Source: Branchiostoma floridae
Taxonomy: Eukaryota > Chordata > Leptocardii > Amphioxiformes > Branchiostomatidae
Assembly (NCBI RefSeq): GCF_000003815.2
Contig: NW_023365791.1
Location: 24,958-88,957, forward strand
DNA length: 64,000 nucleotides
Direction of reading: 5' to 3'
Positions within the stretch are counted from its first letter, which is position 1. Each line of letters begins with the position of its first letter. Under the pieces are notes generated by a model that saw only the letters and a list, made by a program, of their open reading frames with translations, was not told the DNA's origin and ran no database searches. The position numbers and the translations under genes were made by a program. Below, one piece after another: positions 43,301 to 54,200 of the stretch.

Positions 43301-44323
43301 TGACAAAATTTCCTTTAACAGTACTTAACAAACTTGGAGGTGTTGAGCAAGGAAGATGATTCATCAAACTATTTAGGGATGTCTTCCCGCTATGATTTCC
43401 TGCTGGGAAAGTTTTTATGGCGTCAATGCGGTTTCAGATGACGTTCTTTCAACTATTTCACTTCCCTGACTTCCTGTCAATAACGTTACCTTCCCTAAAA
43501 ATTATGTGGCGTTTACCTAACCCTGGGGTTCCAGATTGATATCTCTATAACGAATCTACATACTTTATAATAATTTGGTGTGCTGGAAGTTGACATACTA
43601 AGACTACTGATAACTTGAGATTTTGCTGTCGGAGAAAAAATTGTGGCGTAGCTCGGGAAAAGTCAACTTGTTCAACCCGGAAGTAAAGTGTTGCAAAAAA
43701 AAACGCCGCCATCTTGTTTCCCTAATTAAAAACAACCTTAAAGAAATCGTTGATTTTAACACTGATCAAGACTTATTCATCGTCTTCTGTTCATATCCCA
43801 CAAATTTCTTGACAAATACCACAGCTAACCCTCAAGGTGGCACGAAAATTTGCATAAACTCCACGTACCAAGTGGCTTGAGAACTTCGGCGGCCCTGTTG
43901 AGCTCACACTCGCACATGACGACGAAGAGTTTGTTGACGGAGACGTTTTTCTGTCCCAGATGATCCAAAAGTCGCATGGTAGGGCTGCCGTCAGGTCTTC
44001 TGTAGTCCAGCTCGAAGGAACTGATCTCATCTTGGGAGTAATCCAGTCTACCAGCTACAGAGAAAAAAAGGAGAGGAGCGAAATGTACAGATTAGATTTT
44101 CTTCATTCTTAGAAAACGTCCCGCGCTCAAGAAAAGCAGTCGGAAAGAAACTCATCTTACCAACGTCTTCCCAGTGGTGTTTCGGGTCAAGAAGGTCCTT
44201 GAGACGTCTCCGTTTGGAGTACTCGATGTCCCCCACGGCCACCTTGGTCTGGGGGCTGGGGCTCCGCGAGGGGGTCGGGTTGTAGCTGGAGGTTTTCATG
44301 CTGCTCACCGCCACAGCCGCCAT
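34350..44323 (-). CDS. IRAK1: IRAK1-like interleukin-1 receptor-associated kinase
   Basis: Complete, 12 exons, 1173 residues: 44323-44161, 44054-43869, 42206-42084, 41922-41743, 41318-41149, 39704-39519, 39086-38968, 38540-38339, 38095-38030, 37631-37461, 37030-36943, 36217-34350. Toll/IL-1 receptor pathway kinase downstream of MyD88. Order: N-terminal death domain (about 30-115, with HHWEDVG and NRAAEVLKPLG), a Pro/Ser linker with LPLPPPPPML, then the kinase (about 230-525): Gly loop LGEGTFGRVF, AVKCL lysine, catalytic LIHGDVKSSN, DFGLAR, GTTAYMAPEY. HGD in place of HRD is as in IRAK1, not IRAK4. The 620-residue tail in exon 12 is Pro/Tyr/Gln- and Ser-rich with three PxExx(D) motifs (PCESDD, PNESQD, PTEDSD) of TRAF6-binding type. 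The gatekeeper position is Thr (CLVTEYM). Family is certain; IRAK1 versus IRAK4 orthology is inferred. Confidence 0.93.
36498..36672. mobile_element. 175-bp foldback MITE with 9-bp target duplication
   Basis: In the last IRAK intron. TAGTCTCCAAGCAGACCCTA and TAGGGTCTGCTTGGAGACTA are perfect inverted ends; GATAGTATCAAAGCTGGC and its inverse follow. Flanked by CGACTTGAT at 36489-36497 and 36673-36681. Same family as 17093-17267. Confidence 0.93.
39375..39505 (+). mobile_element. LINE 3'-end remnant
   Basis: IRAK intron. A short frame reads PLDRGSWRSAIRPKRHP and stops, resembling the C-terminal DRxxWR segment of LINE polymerases, followed by a GAGTAAGTGAGTGAA short-repeat tail. Only the tail end is present. 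Confidence 0.45.
39898..40110. mobile_element. CGCGGTTTTCGCGG-type MITE, full-length copy
   Basis: IRAK intron. TACTGTAAATGCAGAAAT at the left and ATGCATTTACAGTA at the right are inverted ends; inside are alternating CGCGGTGGATTAA and ACCGCGAAATTAAA blocks. Confidence 0.82.
40725..40808 (+). repeat. tRNA-derived SINE-like fragment
   Basis: IRAK intron. TGGCTCAGTGGTATTA resembles an A box, GGGATCGAATCC a B box, followed by a T run. Not an intact tRNA. Confidence 0.42.
41437..41700 (-). repeat. tRNA-derived SINE
   Basis: IRAK intron. The minus strand reads GACCAAGTAGGTAGAGAGTA (A-box-like) and, about 45 bp later, GTGAGTTCGATCCCTGGCTG (B box). The downstream body contains AGGGCTACAGAAATG, which recurs at 45420-45570 as AGGGCTACAGAAACAGAAAT. 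So this is a SINE with a tRNA-like head. Confidence 0.58.
42292..42659. mobile_element. MITE of about 368 bp
   Basis: IRAK intron 2. TTAAGGCCACACCAATTTAA...TTGGTTCACGGATTT at the left and AATCCGTGAACCAACAAATT...AATTGGTGTGGCCTAA at the right are inverted repeats of about 40 bp. AT-rich core, no ORF. Confidence 0.85.
42785..42828. repeat. Perfect 20-bp inverted repeat with a 4-base loop
   Basis: CTGAATCCTGTATAATGTTT is followed after TAAA by its exact reverse complement. In IRAK intron 2. Confidence 0.95.
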
Positions 44324-44669
44324 CGCGCTCCCACAAGGAAGTGACGAGGAGTAAAGTTCGGGAAATCCCCCCCAGCCTATCTGACGTCATAAATTTGCAT
44401 AATTTATGAGCGTGTGGTACAGATTTAGATCAAGATTGCGTCATAGTTTCTTCTTCTGGATTGCCTTTACCGGATTTCCGGATCAGGGAATTTACCAATC
44501 AGTCTACAAACATTTTATTCATGGAAACAGTTGAAACACAACTTAAAGCTTTCAAGAAAGACGCAGTCTACATTTAATGTTAACAAAAATGTTCCTCAGT
44601 TTCCGGTATATTGACAGGTGCTTTTCTACACAGCAAGGAGGTCCAATGCTTACCAAGGACGTTTTATAA

Positions 44670-44787
44670 TAGCCTCCATAGCAGGCTCTCTATGGCTCTC
44701 TCCATTTTAAAATGGACGGCTATGAGAGAGGCCAGCAATCAGCGACCCAGTACAAAAAAGTCCATAGAGAGCCTGCTATGGAGGCTA
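44670..44787. mobile_element. 118-bp foldback MITE with 9-bp target duplication
   Basis: TAGCCTCCATAGCAGGCTCT and AGAGCCTGCTATGGAGGCTA are perfect inverted ends, extending through CTATGG. Flanked by GTTTTATAA at 44661-44669 and 44788-44796. It lies about 350 bp upstream of the IRAK start codon. Confidence 0.93.
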
Positions 44788-45247
44788 GTTTTATAATAAG
44801 CATGATCCATTTAACATACAAGAAAACTAAGATTATTTTAGCAGTTTCAGGTTAATTCCAAACATTTGGGGTTAATGCATAGCGTTACCCGGAATGTATG
44901 CAAAATGGGGCAAGTTCCGGCGTTGCAAAGTACTTGCACATTCACAAATCGCACGTGACGTTTTTTTCTAGATAAAAAATATGATGCATACAAATCGATA
45001 TTAACCAAAACATTTGAGTAGCCTTCGTGGAGTATGAATTCCAGAATGACTGTGTGACAGTTCAGATCCCTGATATGATGAATGAAGCATTACAATAATA
45101 CTATAAAGTTTAAAACTTATCCACATATTAGCTGCCAGACTGTCACTGTATCTGTCTCAAAGACGAGGTAAGTTTGCACCAATGTCATAACCCTGATGAG
45201 GACTGTGTATGCAGAAATGGCCAACGCAATCAGTTCTGACATTTGAG

Positions 45248-45395
45248 TACTGTAAATGCAGAAACTTTCGCGGTGGTTTAATTAATGTACGCGGTTTTCG
45301 CGGTGGCCGTTTGACAGCGAACATTTTCCAATTTAAGTAAGAGACTGCAGTGCAAGGTGTACAACTTAAAACCACAATTAAATGCATTTACAGTA
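45248..45395. mobile_element. CGCGGTTTTCGCGG-type MITE, short copy
   Basis: TACTGTAAATGCAGAAAC at the left and AATGCATTTACAGTA at the right, with CGCGGTTTTCGCGGTGG inside. Internally deleted relative to 39898-40110. Confidence 0.8.
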
Positions 45396-46895
45396 CTAAT
45401 ATGTAACAGGCTTAGAACTCAGCAATTAGGAAAGAGTCTGGCAGTTGAACACACACTACCAGTGGACTAGCACCCTGCTGTAAATGCTGAGTGAGTGCTT
45501 ACAAAAAGTTGTTTAGCTCAGGGCTACAGAAACAGAAATGGGCAATACCCCATGCACTCCACTTGTAGCAAGATGTTATCTTTGTGAAATAAAAAAGCAC
45601 ACTACACGTATCTTCACTGAAATATTTACTTCCTCTATTAACTGTTACACTGTCATAATACTGCTTATGTTCTTATGCACATTAGAACAAACCGCATGAT
45701 TTAATAAACAACTAATAAAAGGCACATAAATTGCAGTTCAAGTGATAAAAACACATTTCCATTTCAGAACTCCTGATGAAATTTTCCCAAGTGAATATTG
45801 CCATCTAAAACATTACTTACATAAAGCAGAGTCAACAACAACAAAATCAACAACAAAAACTTTCCCAAGGATCTTGCAGCAAACTGCTTCCTACGGGACG
45901 AAAAAAGACGATAATACAGAGTCAATATTCTAATACAAAGCCTGAAAAAATTCAAAACACACCCTCTGACACTGGCTATTAAAATAACACATGGGTCTCT
46001 ATTATGTTTTCTTAATACTAAGTGATTGATATGTCTTCTTCTTTGTCCTTACTACCTCTACCCAACTCTAATCAATATACAATAAAAAAAATCACTATCA
46101 ATATAACCTAATACATGTTCTGGCTTTAAGTCACTTTAAAATTAAGGTAAAAACTTTAAAGACAGATTGCTATTTAAGAATATGTAAAATATTGCAATGT
46201 CAGTGTTGCATTTCACCAAAAACATTAGGAGTTTTTTTAATCATGTACGTGCAGTAACATGATCTCATTTTCAACTTTTCTATGTGCATAGATAATCACA
46301 ACAGCTGCCTCCTGATAACTAATATAATATTTATGATCAATTAATATTGTATTTCGCTGTAAAAATATCAAAGCAGTGACACGCCACAACTGAATGTACA
46401 CATAGTCTAACACATCATAAATGTGATATGTATACATGTGTCTAATGAACTGATTTTGTTGTACATGTACTGCTCTAATAACTGTAAATAGTTACAATCA
46501 CTGTACATCTGTGAAATGTACAACACTGCAGTATTCAATTTTCTTGAGAAATAGAATGATGATATGACTGTAGCTTTGTATCTTGTATACTAGTTGTTGC
46601 TGTTAATCATATGTTTTGTATATCAGAAATTTTGTCAACATGAACTATGCTCTTGCAATAGTTTTTGCACTTACGGTCTTATATGTTTCACATACATATG
46701 TCCATGGAAGTTCCAAGGATGCAATTGAAATCATTCTCATAACAATGTATCCATCATCTATATTACACCATACATAGTTGTCCTATCTGTTAAAACTGAT
46801 TCATCAACATGATGCAATTAAACATCAATTGTTTGATGTTAATTTCTCAAAGTCTTATTGTTTTAAACTTATGTGTTTACTTCTAACTATAAAAC

Positions 46896-48185
46896 TACAG
46901 TCAAACCTGCACAAGTGACCACCACTACATAAGGACTACCTGGCCAATATGAAGACATTTTGATGTACATGACCCTTTGACAATTTCTGACATTGACACA
47001 GCGCTACAGAGAGTGACACTAGAAATAGAGAGAGAGCTATAGAGAGAGAAAGGAGATGCAAGAAGGAGAGGGGAGGGGAGGGAGACTGAGAGGATCCTAG
47101 AGAGAGGGGAAGAGAGAAAAAAAGAGAAACATCCTCAGTTTCAGCCACAAATTAAATGCAAAATTGCTAATAACATGGTTGCCACTAATTTAAAAATGAC
47201 TCAAAGATCCATCAAAAAGACACCTGCAGCGATTGTGTCTGTTGGCATCTAGTTCAAGCCTTTTCACACCATTTTGTAAACTGCAATTTTTTTTTTAAAT
47301 TCTACAAAAATACCCGATTACAAGCAACAAATTGGCGCCCATTGGCAACAAATTGGAATTGATTGTCGCCTGTTTGCAACCAGTTGGCTAATGCCTCAAG
47401 TTTGCTAAGTTGCTTACAGGCAAGGCCCAGTGAAATACAGCACCCTCAATGGTCTTCTTGGACAGGTTTTGCTAAGTTGCCTACAGGCACAGCCCAGTGA
47501 AAAACAGTACCCTCAATGGTCTTGTTGGACAGGTTTTGCTAAGTTGCCTACAGGCACGGCCCAGTGAAATACAGTACCCTCAATGGTCTTCTTGGACAGG
47601 TTTTGCTAAGTTGCTTACAGGCACAGCCCAGTGAAAAACAGTACCCTCAATGGTCTTCTTGGGCAGGTTTTGCTAAGTTGCTTACAGGCATGGCCCAGTA
47701 AAACACAGTTCCCTCAATGGTCTTGTTGGACAGGTTTAGTTAAGTTACCTACAGGCACAGCCAGTAATATACAACTTTTTGCTAAGTTGCCTACAGGCAT
47801 GGCCCAGTGAAATATATTACCCTCAATGGTCTTGTTGGACAGGTTTTGTTAAATTACCTACAGGCACAGCCCAGTGAAATACAGTACCCTCAATGGTCTT
47901 GTTGGACAGGTTTTGTTAAATTACCTACAGGCACAGCCCAGTGAAATACATTACCCTCAATGGTCTTCTTAGGCAGGTTTTGCTAAGTTGCCTACAGGCA
48001 CAGTCCAGTGAAATACAGTACCCTCAATGGTCTTCTTGGAAAGGTTTTGATAAGTTACCTAAAGGCACAGCCCAGTGAAATACAGTACTCTCAATGGTCT
48101 TCTTAGAAAGGTTTTGCTAAGTTGCTTACAGGCACAGCCCAGTGAGATACATAGATGATGGTCTTCTTGTGCAGGTTTGACTGTA
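46896..48185. mobile_element. 1.29-kb inverted-terminal element carrying a 67-bp tandem array
   Basis: Left end TACAGTCAAACCTGCACAAG, right end CTTGTGCAGGTTTGACTGTA: perfect inverses. Between about 47395 and 48175 is a 67-bp tandem array of about 11 copies (landmark TTTGCTAAG at 47401, 47468, 47535). Each unit contains TGGTCTTCTTGGACAGGTTT, which resembles the right end of the element, so the array probably grew from the terminal sequence. No transposase. Confidence 0.85.
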
Positions 48186-48214
48186 CACTCATAAATACTA
48201 CCACCATGACTGTG

Positions 48215-51200
48215 TTAAAGCCCTGTGGTTAGAGACCCGTATATGTTATTCCCCCTGTGCCAGCCCCCCTCCACCAGTGCCTTGATGATGTGCTGACTGC
48301 GGTGAGGCCAGATGGGGTGTAGTTCCCGACTCGCCTTGTCTGCCAGGACATCCGCAGCCTCCACAGGTGTGATGTCCTCCTTCTCAGCCTTCTGGAGGAT
48401 CTCCTTTGTGATCTTAAACACCTGCGGAAAAATATCTCAATATCAACAGACAATTCCTCATTCTTCTTGGATGATCTACAGTGATTGTATATACAAAATG
48501 TATCAAATGTATCAATCTCTAAGCCACCATAGTTTCATTAAGTATTTACAAGCTTGTGAAAGGATGCTACAATTTAGAATGAAGCTAACAAATGGGGACA
48601 AGCCTTCATCACTTGAGGAAGCCTACTGAAATATCTGGGTTTTTTTTCTAAAAAAAAAGCTTTTTTTTTGTGCAGCCATGAGACACACCCAACATAATTT
48701 GAATGTTGTAAAAAAGAGAAAGATCTTTATTAATGCATGCCTTTTGTGATTATGCAAACGATGGTGGTTTTCAAAAGGCATGAAAAGTAAGAAGATCTTA
48801 CAGAGTTCTCCCAGTCTCTCCCCAGATGTCTGGTGATGGCTGGGTCATCAGGTAGTCTACCATAGGTCTCATTGGCACAGTTTACTATTCCCTGGGGGAA
48901 AAAGTACGAAAAAGTCATTCAATGTATAAAAACAAATGCAGAAACGATGAAACGCACATTCATGGCTTTTGTCCAAAATCACAACTTTGCAAAAAACCTG
49001 CAAGGAAATTCTTAAGTTGATAACAGTTTCAACTAATTCAATTAGTTTCAACAAATTCAATTATTTCCAATGTCAGAATATGTCATTTTTTACCTCTCAT
49101 AGGATATTGACAAGTTATAAGACGTCTGCCAAACATGAGCAAGAATGTTTTGTCAAATATTGGAATGTTTGATGCTGATGAATGCCCAGTACAAAACAAG
49201 CAGGTGCAATTTGATGCCTGAAACGTACATGTAAGTGTACATTCCCTTTGCTCTAAGACTTGACTACATCAACTAAGGGAGGAAAACACTAGACTTGAAG
49301 TCTGTTATGAAGATCTTTAGGGCCATGCCCATATACAAGACTCACCATCCTGTTGGCCACATAGTCCACAATGTAGGTGATGCCACGTTCCTTCAGCAGT
49401 TGGTTGTCCTCTGGACAACCCAGCTGGTTGTTGGCTGCACCACACACGATGGGGGCACTTATCTTCGGTATTGTTTCTGCATTCAGGATCTAGGAAAAAG
49501 GAGAGATCAAATCAAACGTAAAGGAAGTGATAGGTAAACTTTCTTGTCTAGGGATCATTGGATAGGTAGAGCATTCCCAATTATATATCACAACATCAAC
49601 AGTTGTTCTTTTCCAAAAATATAAAATTCTTACTGCTGTACTGTACTGTACTGTACTGTATCCACAATTCAACAGAGCAAAGTACCAGTATATACCAGGG
49701 CTGTTTCCAGGACCATTCCCTCCATCCATCCCCCAAATGGAAATTTGCTTGTTCGGACAAACAAAAGTTTCATCCTATCCGTCAAAAATATTAACTTTAT
49801 GGCAATTGAAACTGACGAAAATGTATTTTTACTACTAATTTTAGTAATCACACAACAAAAATTAACAACTTGGGATCGCAAACAATGAGTGGTATGAGAA
49901 AAAATTATCGCTGGAGACAGTCCTGACAGTCACCAAATAACATGATTTTTGAATCACAGCTAGTGACATAAAGTTTCATATGTGAAGTCAAAGGAACACA
50001 AGAATTATAGCCTACTCCTCCAAGTGCACATGGTGACAGGATGTCACAGTCATAGGACATGATGCTGGTGTCTTCTATAGGAACCTTCTGGATCTCTAAC
50101 CTTCCATTGGCCTGTAGAAGGGTAACATCATGAGAAATGTTACACAGGTAATGGCAGATGTAATAAGTCAGAACATTTTAATCTCAGTACAATCAAACCT
50201 GCCCAAGTGACCACCTCTACATGTACATTAGTACTGCCTACATCATAGTACATGTACATGTAGCAAGTGATTTTGGGGATACCTTTTTCCGTTTGACACG
50301 AGCATTAAGAAGACCACCTATCCACATATACCAGATATTCTTGGTTGTACGAGTGGTTTTCTTGGGCAGGTTTGACTCGCTGTATTTGGGACCAAATTTG
50401 ATTTCCAGTGATTTAACAACCTGACTGAGATGCCATTAATGACCAAACGCATGTGAGTCTGATTATAAGAAGAACATCAGATAATCTAATAGATATAATA
50501 TAGGCTATGTTTTTTTGTCACACGGATATGATTGACTATTTTGTTTTAAGCCATACCTTATCAGCTAGGACTCGTTTCATGTCGTCCACACGGTTCTGGT
50601 GACACTCTGTGACATAGATGTATTTCACTCCCTTCTCTAGTAGTGTTTCAATGATGATCACAGCTGGATATGTGGAACAACACGGTATTTTAACATTAGG
50701 ACTCACGTATAAGAAAACCATGACACTTATAATACATAGAGATTAGCGGCTGAATGGGTAATAACTACTAAGTACATCAGAAAAGTATGAGGAAAACTTA
50801 TTTTTGTGTATACACAGTAATCTTATTTTTACATTTTTGTGCACATGTAATGGCAAAAGTAATACTAAGGATACTTGCCTACATTGCCAGCCCCTTGTAT
50901 AGCCACTGTTTTCTCCTTCAGTGTTCCCATGTTCAGGAAGTCCAGGGCAGCCTCCATTGCACATACAACCCCTATATGCAGACACAAAGCATTTTGTTAT
51001 AGCTTGAATTTCAAGAATACATTTACTGAAATACAGGAAGTGATTTGATGTGCAGTATAACAACCACAACAATACATAGCTGATAATCCAACCTTGCAAC
51101 CTTGACAAAAATTTCCCTACCTTTGCCCGTGAGTATAGAGGGATTTCCGGAGCCCCCTAGTTCCTCAGATATACAGGTGGTGTAGCGGGTTCTGTTCATC

Positions 51201-54200
51201 ACATTGTTCAGGTCATTCACGTTCAACCCTACATCCTCCGCACTAACTGTTCAAACAGATCAATCATTCAAAACAGCTCAGAAACAACTATACGAAAAAA
51301 GAAGAAATGCTCAAATCATGCAATGTCAGAAATTGAAAACAGTTATATACTGAAGAGTCCTTCCAGCTTCTTGTAAAGAACTATACACTTGTATATTGTG
51401 TAATTGCAATTAACATTCAAATGAAGGATTCACATATGACTAAAAACATACAGAAGAACAAGTCAATGCAACTGCCATGCAAAACAGGGACAGCTGGAAC
51501 AGAATGGTAAACATAATATCTGAAATTAGAACTCTGTAAAATGATAAGAGCTTGAAATTTCCAATCATAATTTTTCTTATCTATTAATAGTATTATCACA
51601 AGCCCTGCAAACAGTTGCCCATAGCAATAATTTGAATAAATTTACCTGATTTTTCTAAAAGCTTTAAGGTTTTATAGCATTTTGCCAAGATTTCAATTTG
51701 AATACAACCATTTTGCATATAGTTAATAGCTTTGCACACTTGTCAAGAGCAAGTGGCACAATCACGTGCACGCTCATAAGTCATACACGTACACTGACTC
51801 TAGTATTGAATTGAAGTGCCTACCCGGTAGGTACCAAATCTTAAAATCTGGAAGTAATTTTACATCTCATATACAAAATGTGGATACAAAGCCTAAAAAA
51901 ACAAACCTCATAAAACTCTGCTGATGTTAATTTTGAATGTCATTGAATTAGTTGATTGATGGGTATTAATTAGGAGAAATGCAGTCACTGCTATAGAGAC
52001 AAACACTTTTTTGTGTGCACATTTGTTAGTATGCACACTTTGTTAGTAAGTACTACACTGGTAGAGAACACTGGAGGGAAATAGTACTGTTATTGACGGT
52101 GAATGCTGCATACAAGTGAAATGGTAGTTTGAAAGAATGACAACAGAACATTATCTGGTGCACATTACACAATCACCACATTACTACAGTACATACCGGC
52201 CAGGTTAACTGTTCTTGTCACCCAAGAGACAGGTGATATGAGGAGAGAAGAGATAAAAAATGTGACTCTTACTAGCGGTAGCTTTCAACATTAACCCACG
52301 GCCCAGAATAAAACTGCAATTGGTAATAGAAATACTACTTGGCTAAAGGATTATTATCAACTGGACATGCAGCTTTTTGAAGTCAGAATTGAAGGGAGGC
52401 AACAAATGAGCTATAGCTCAAAACATAGCCTGGTACCTTTGAAAATGTATATTTGACTGGTATTGGGACCAGAAAAGAAGCCTATCTATTTATTGTACAC
52501 CTTATCGCTGCAAACTGCACTAAGCTAGTTTTTTAACATAAATGTACAATAAAGGCTTATCATTTCGTTAAATCATTCTGACAGCAAGCATGCTAGAGAT
52601 TAATAATTATTGATACTCAGGGTCAGAATGAATGGCAGCCAAATTTCATGATGACAATGTAATGGATATAGTAAGTCTAAGATCAGATGACTGGCAGATT
52701 AGAAGTTGAGTATGGTTTGTAAGCAAGTTGTCCTTTTATGTAGTTCTAGATAATGGTAAGTGACCATGGTAAATGTATTTGGGTGAGTTAAGGATGCTTT
52801 GAAGCTCACTATGGATAGCGGTGTAGAATGCATCTAAAAATCCTAAAATATTCTTAATATCACAATTCACTTATATGCAACAAAAAATAGCTGCAACTTG
52901 CTGCACCAATAATAGAAAAATGAACCACATAGTACACAAGTATAAAAATGAAAAGCTGACTGTATAAACCTCCATTGGTACCTACCATAGCAGCCATTGA
53001 GTGAGGACAGGAAGTCTCCGTAGTCATAGAACATCTTCTGCCTGAAGTCAGGGTCCCTGTGTTTGTTGTGCATGGGTTCCTGTACCACTCCCTTCCCTCC
53101 ACCTGCCCTGTGGAATGGAACACAGAACAGGGTTGGACAAGTCCACTATCCCTATTGTCCCTGGATAGTAAAATAGTCCATAGGGCTAGCTCATGTCCTA
53201 CCCCACTTGCCCGATCAGGCAAGTAAGATTTTTCAATGAGTGAGATTTCTATATCATCAGTATATGCTTGTTACTTTTCAGTCATGGCATCAAGCACAGG
53301 TCAACATAGAAAAATAGAGCTAATGATAAAAGAATTCCATCACTGGAAGTGAAAATGGATAGAAAGAAGTCATTTAAATTTAAGTAAATTTTAGTGTAGT
53401 TGTCCGATAGTACAAGTGAAATAGTACAAGAAAACTTGTCAAACCCTGCAGACAAAGACCAAAAACTGTGGGCTGCTAGACTAATACTGCTTGCCCCCTG
53501 AAAATATGCTGTGCAAAGTCAACCTGAAATGCTTGTGTAATTTTTCACCATAAGACATGAAAATGAACTACAAGATTAGTCTACCACCAAAATTTTCCCT
53601 TCAAAATACAAGAAATAGTATTTCAGAGGGTCAAGATTTCAAAATTTTCCCAGGGGGACATGCTCTCTAAGATTGTTGCGCCTCCCAAGCTCCAAATGAT
53701 TTTTCAGCAAGAGAAAAAGGTGGAAAGAATTTTTAGGCTGCCTAGGGCACTGAGTTGAAGATATATGAAGTTGTTGTAAGCTGCACTGTGATAATACATA
53801 CCATAGTCCAGCTAAGGCAGACTTCACTCCCATCCCCTGTGCCAGTCTCAGTCCATCGGTCAGGTACCGGTCCATACCAGGGTAGTTCCACAGACGGATA
53901 CCTCCACACTATAGGGGAGACAATAATAGTTAAATACATAAGGTCAGGTACTGGTCCATACCAGATTAGTACCAAAGACAGATACCTCCACAATATAGGG
54001 GAGACAACAATACATAATCACATACTAGTACAGGGAAACAAAGGCAGGTACTACACTACTAGTCCATACCACAGAAACTATACAATATATATTTAGACAA
54101 CACATTGCATTTATGCCCAAACAAATGGTACATGGTGGTAACTTAACCAAAGGCATTCATTACATTTATTTATAACACTGTTGTTTTCTTGTTGCAACTG

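Larger units (their letters stand above)
44324..48214. other. Intergenic region between IRAK and the amino-acid dehydrogenase
   Basis: Holds the IRAK promoter (no defined motif seen), three mobile or repeat entries listed separately, AT-rich unique sequence at 45.6-46.9 kb, and a purine-rich GAGAGA tract at about 47010-47130. No gene recognised. Confidence 0.5.

Noticed and set aside
47395-48175. Regular repeats of 67 bp that could look like a CRISPR array
   Set aside because: Whole units are near-identical with no unique spacers, and the context is an animal genome; it is a tandem satellite inside a transposon.
53086-53107. Acceptor CAG immediately before GTGGAGGG in dehydrogenase exon 4
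   Set aside because: It puts the exon out of frame; the CAG seven bases upstream gives the conserved LWAGGGKGVV reading.
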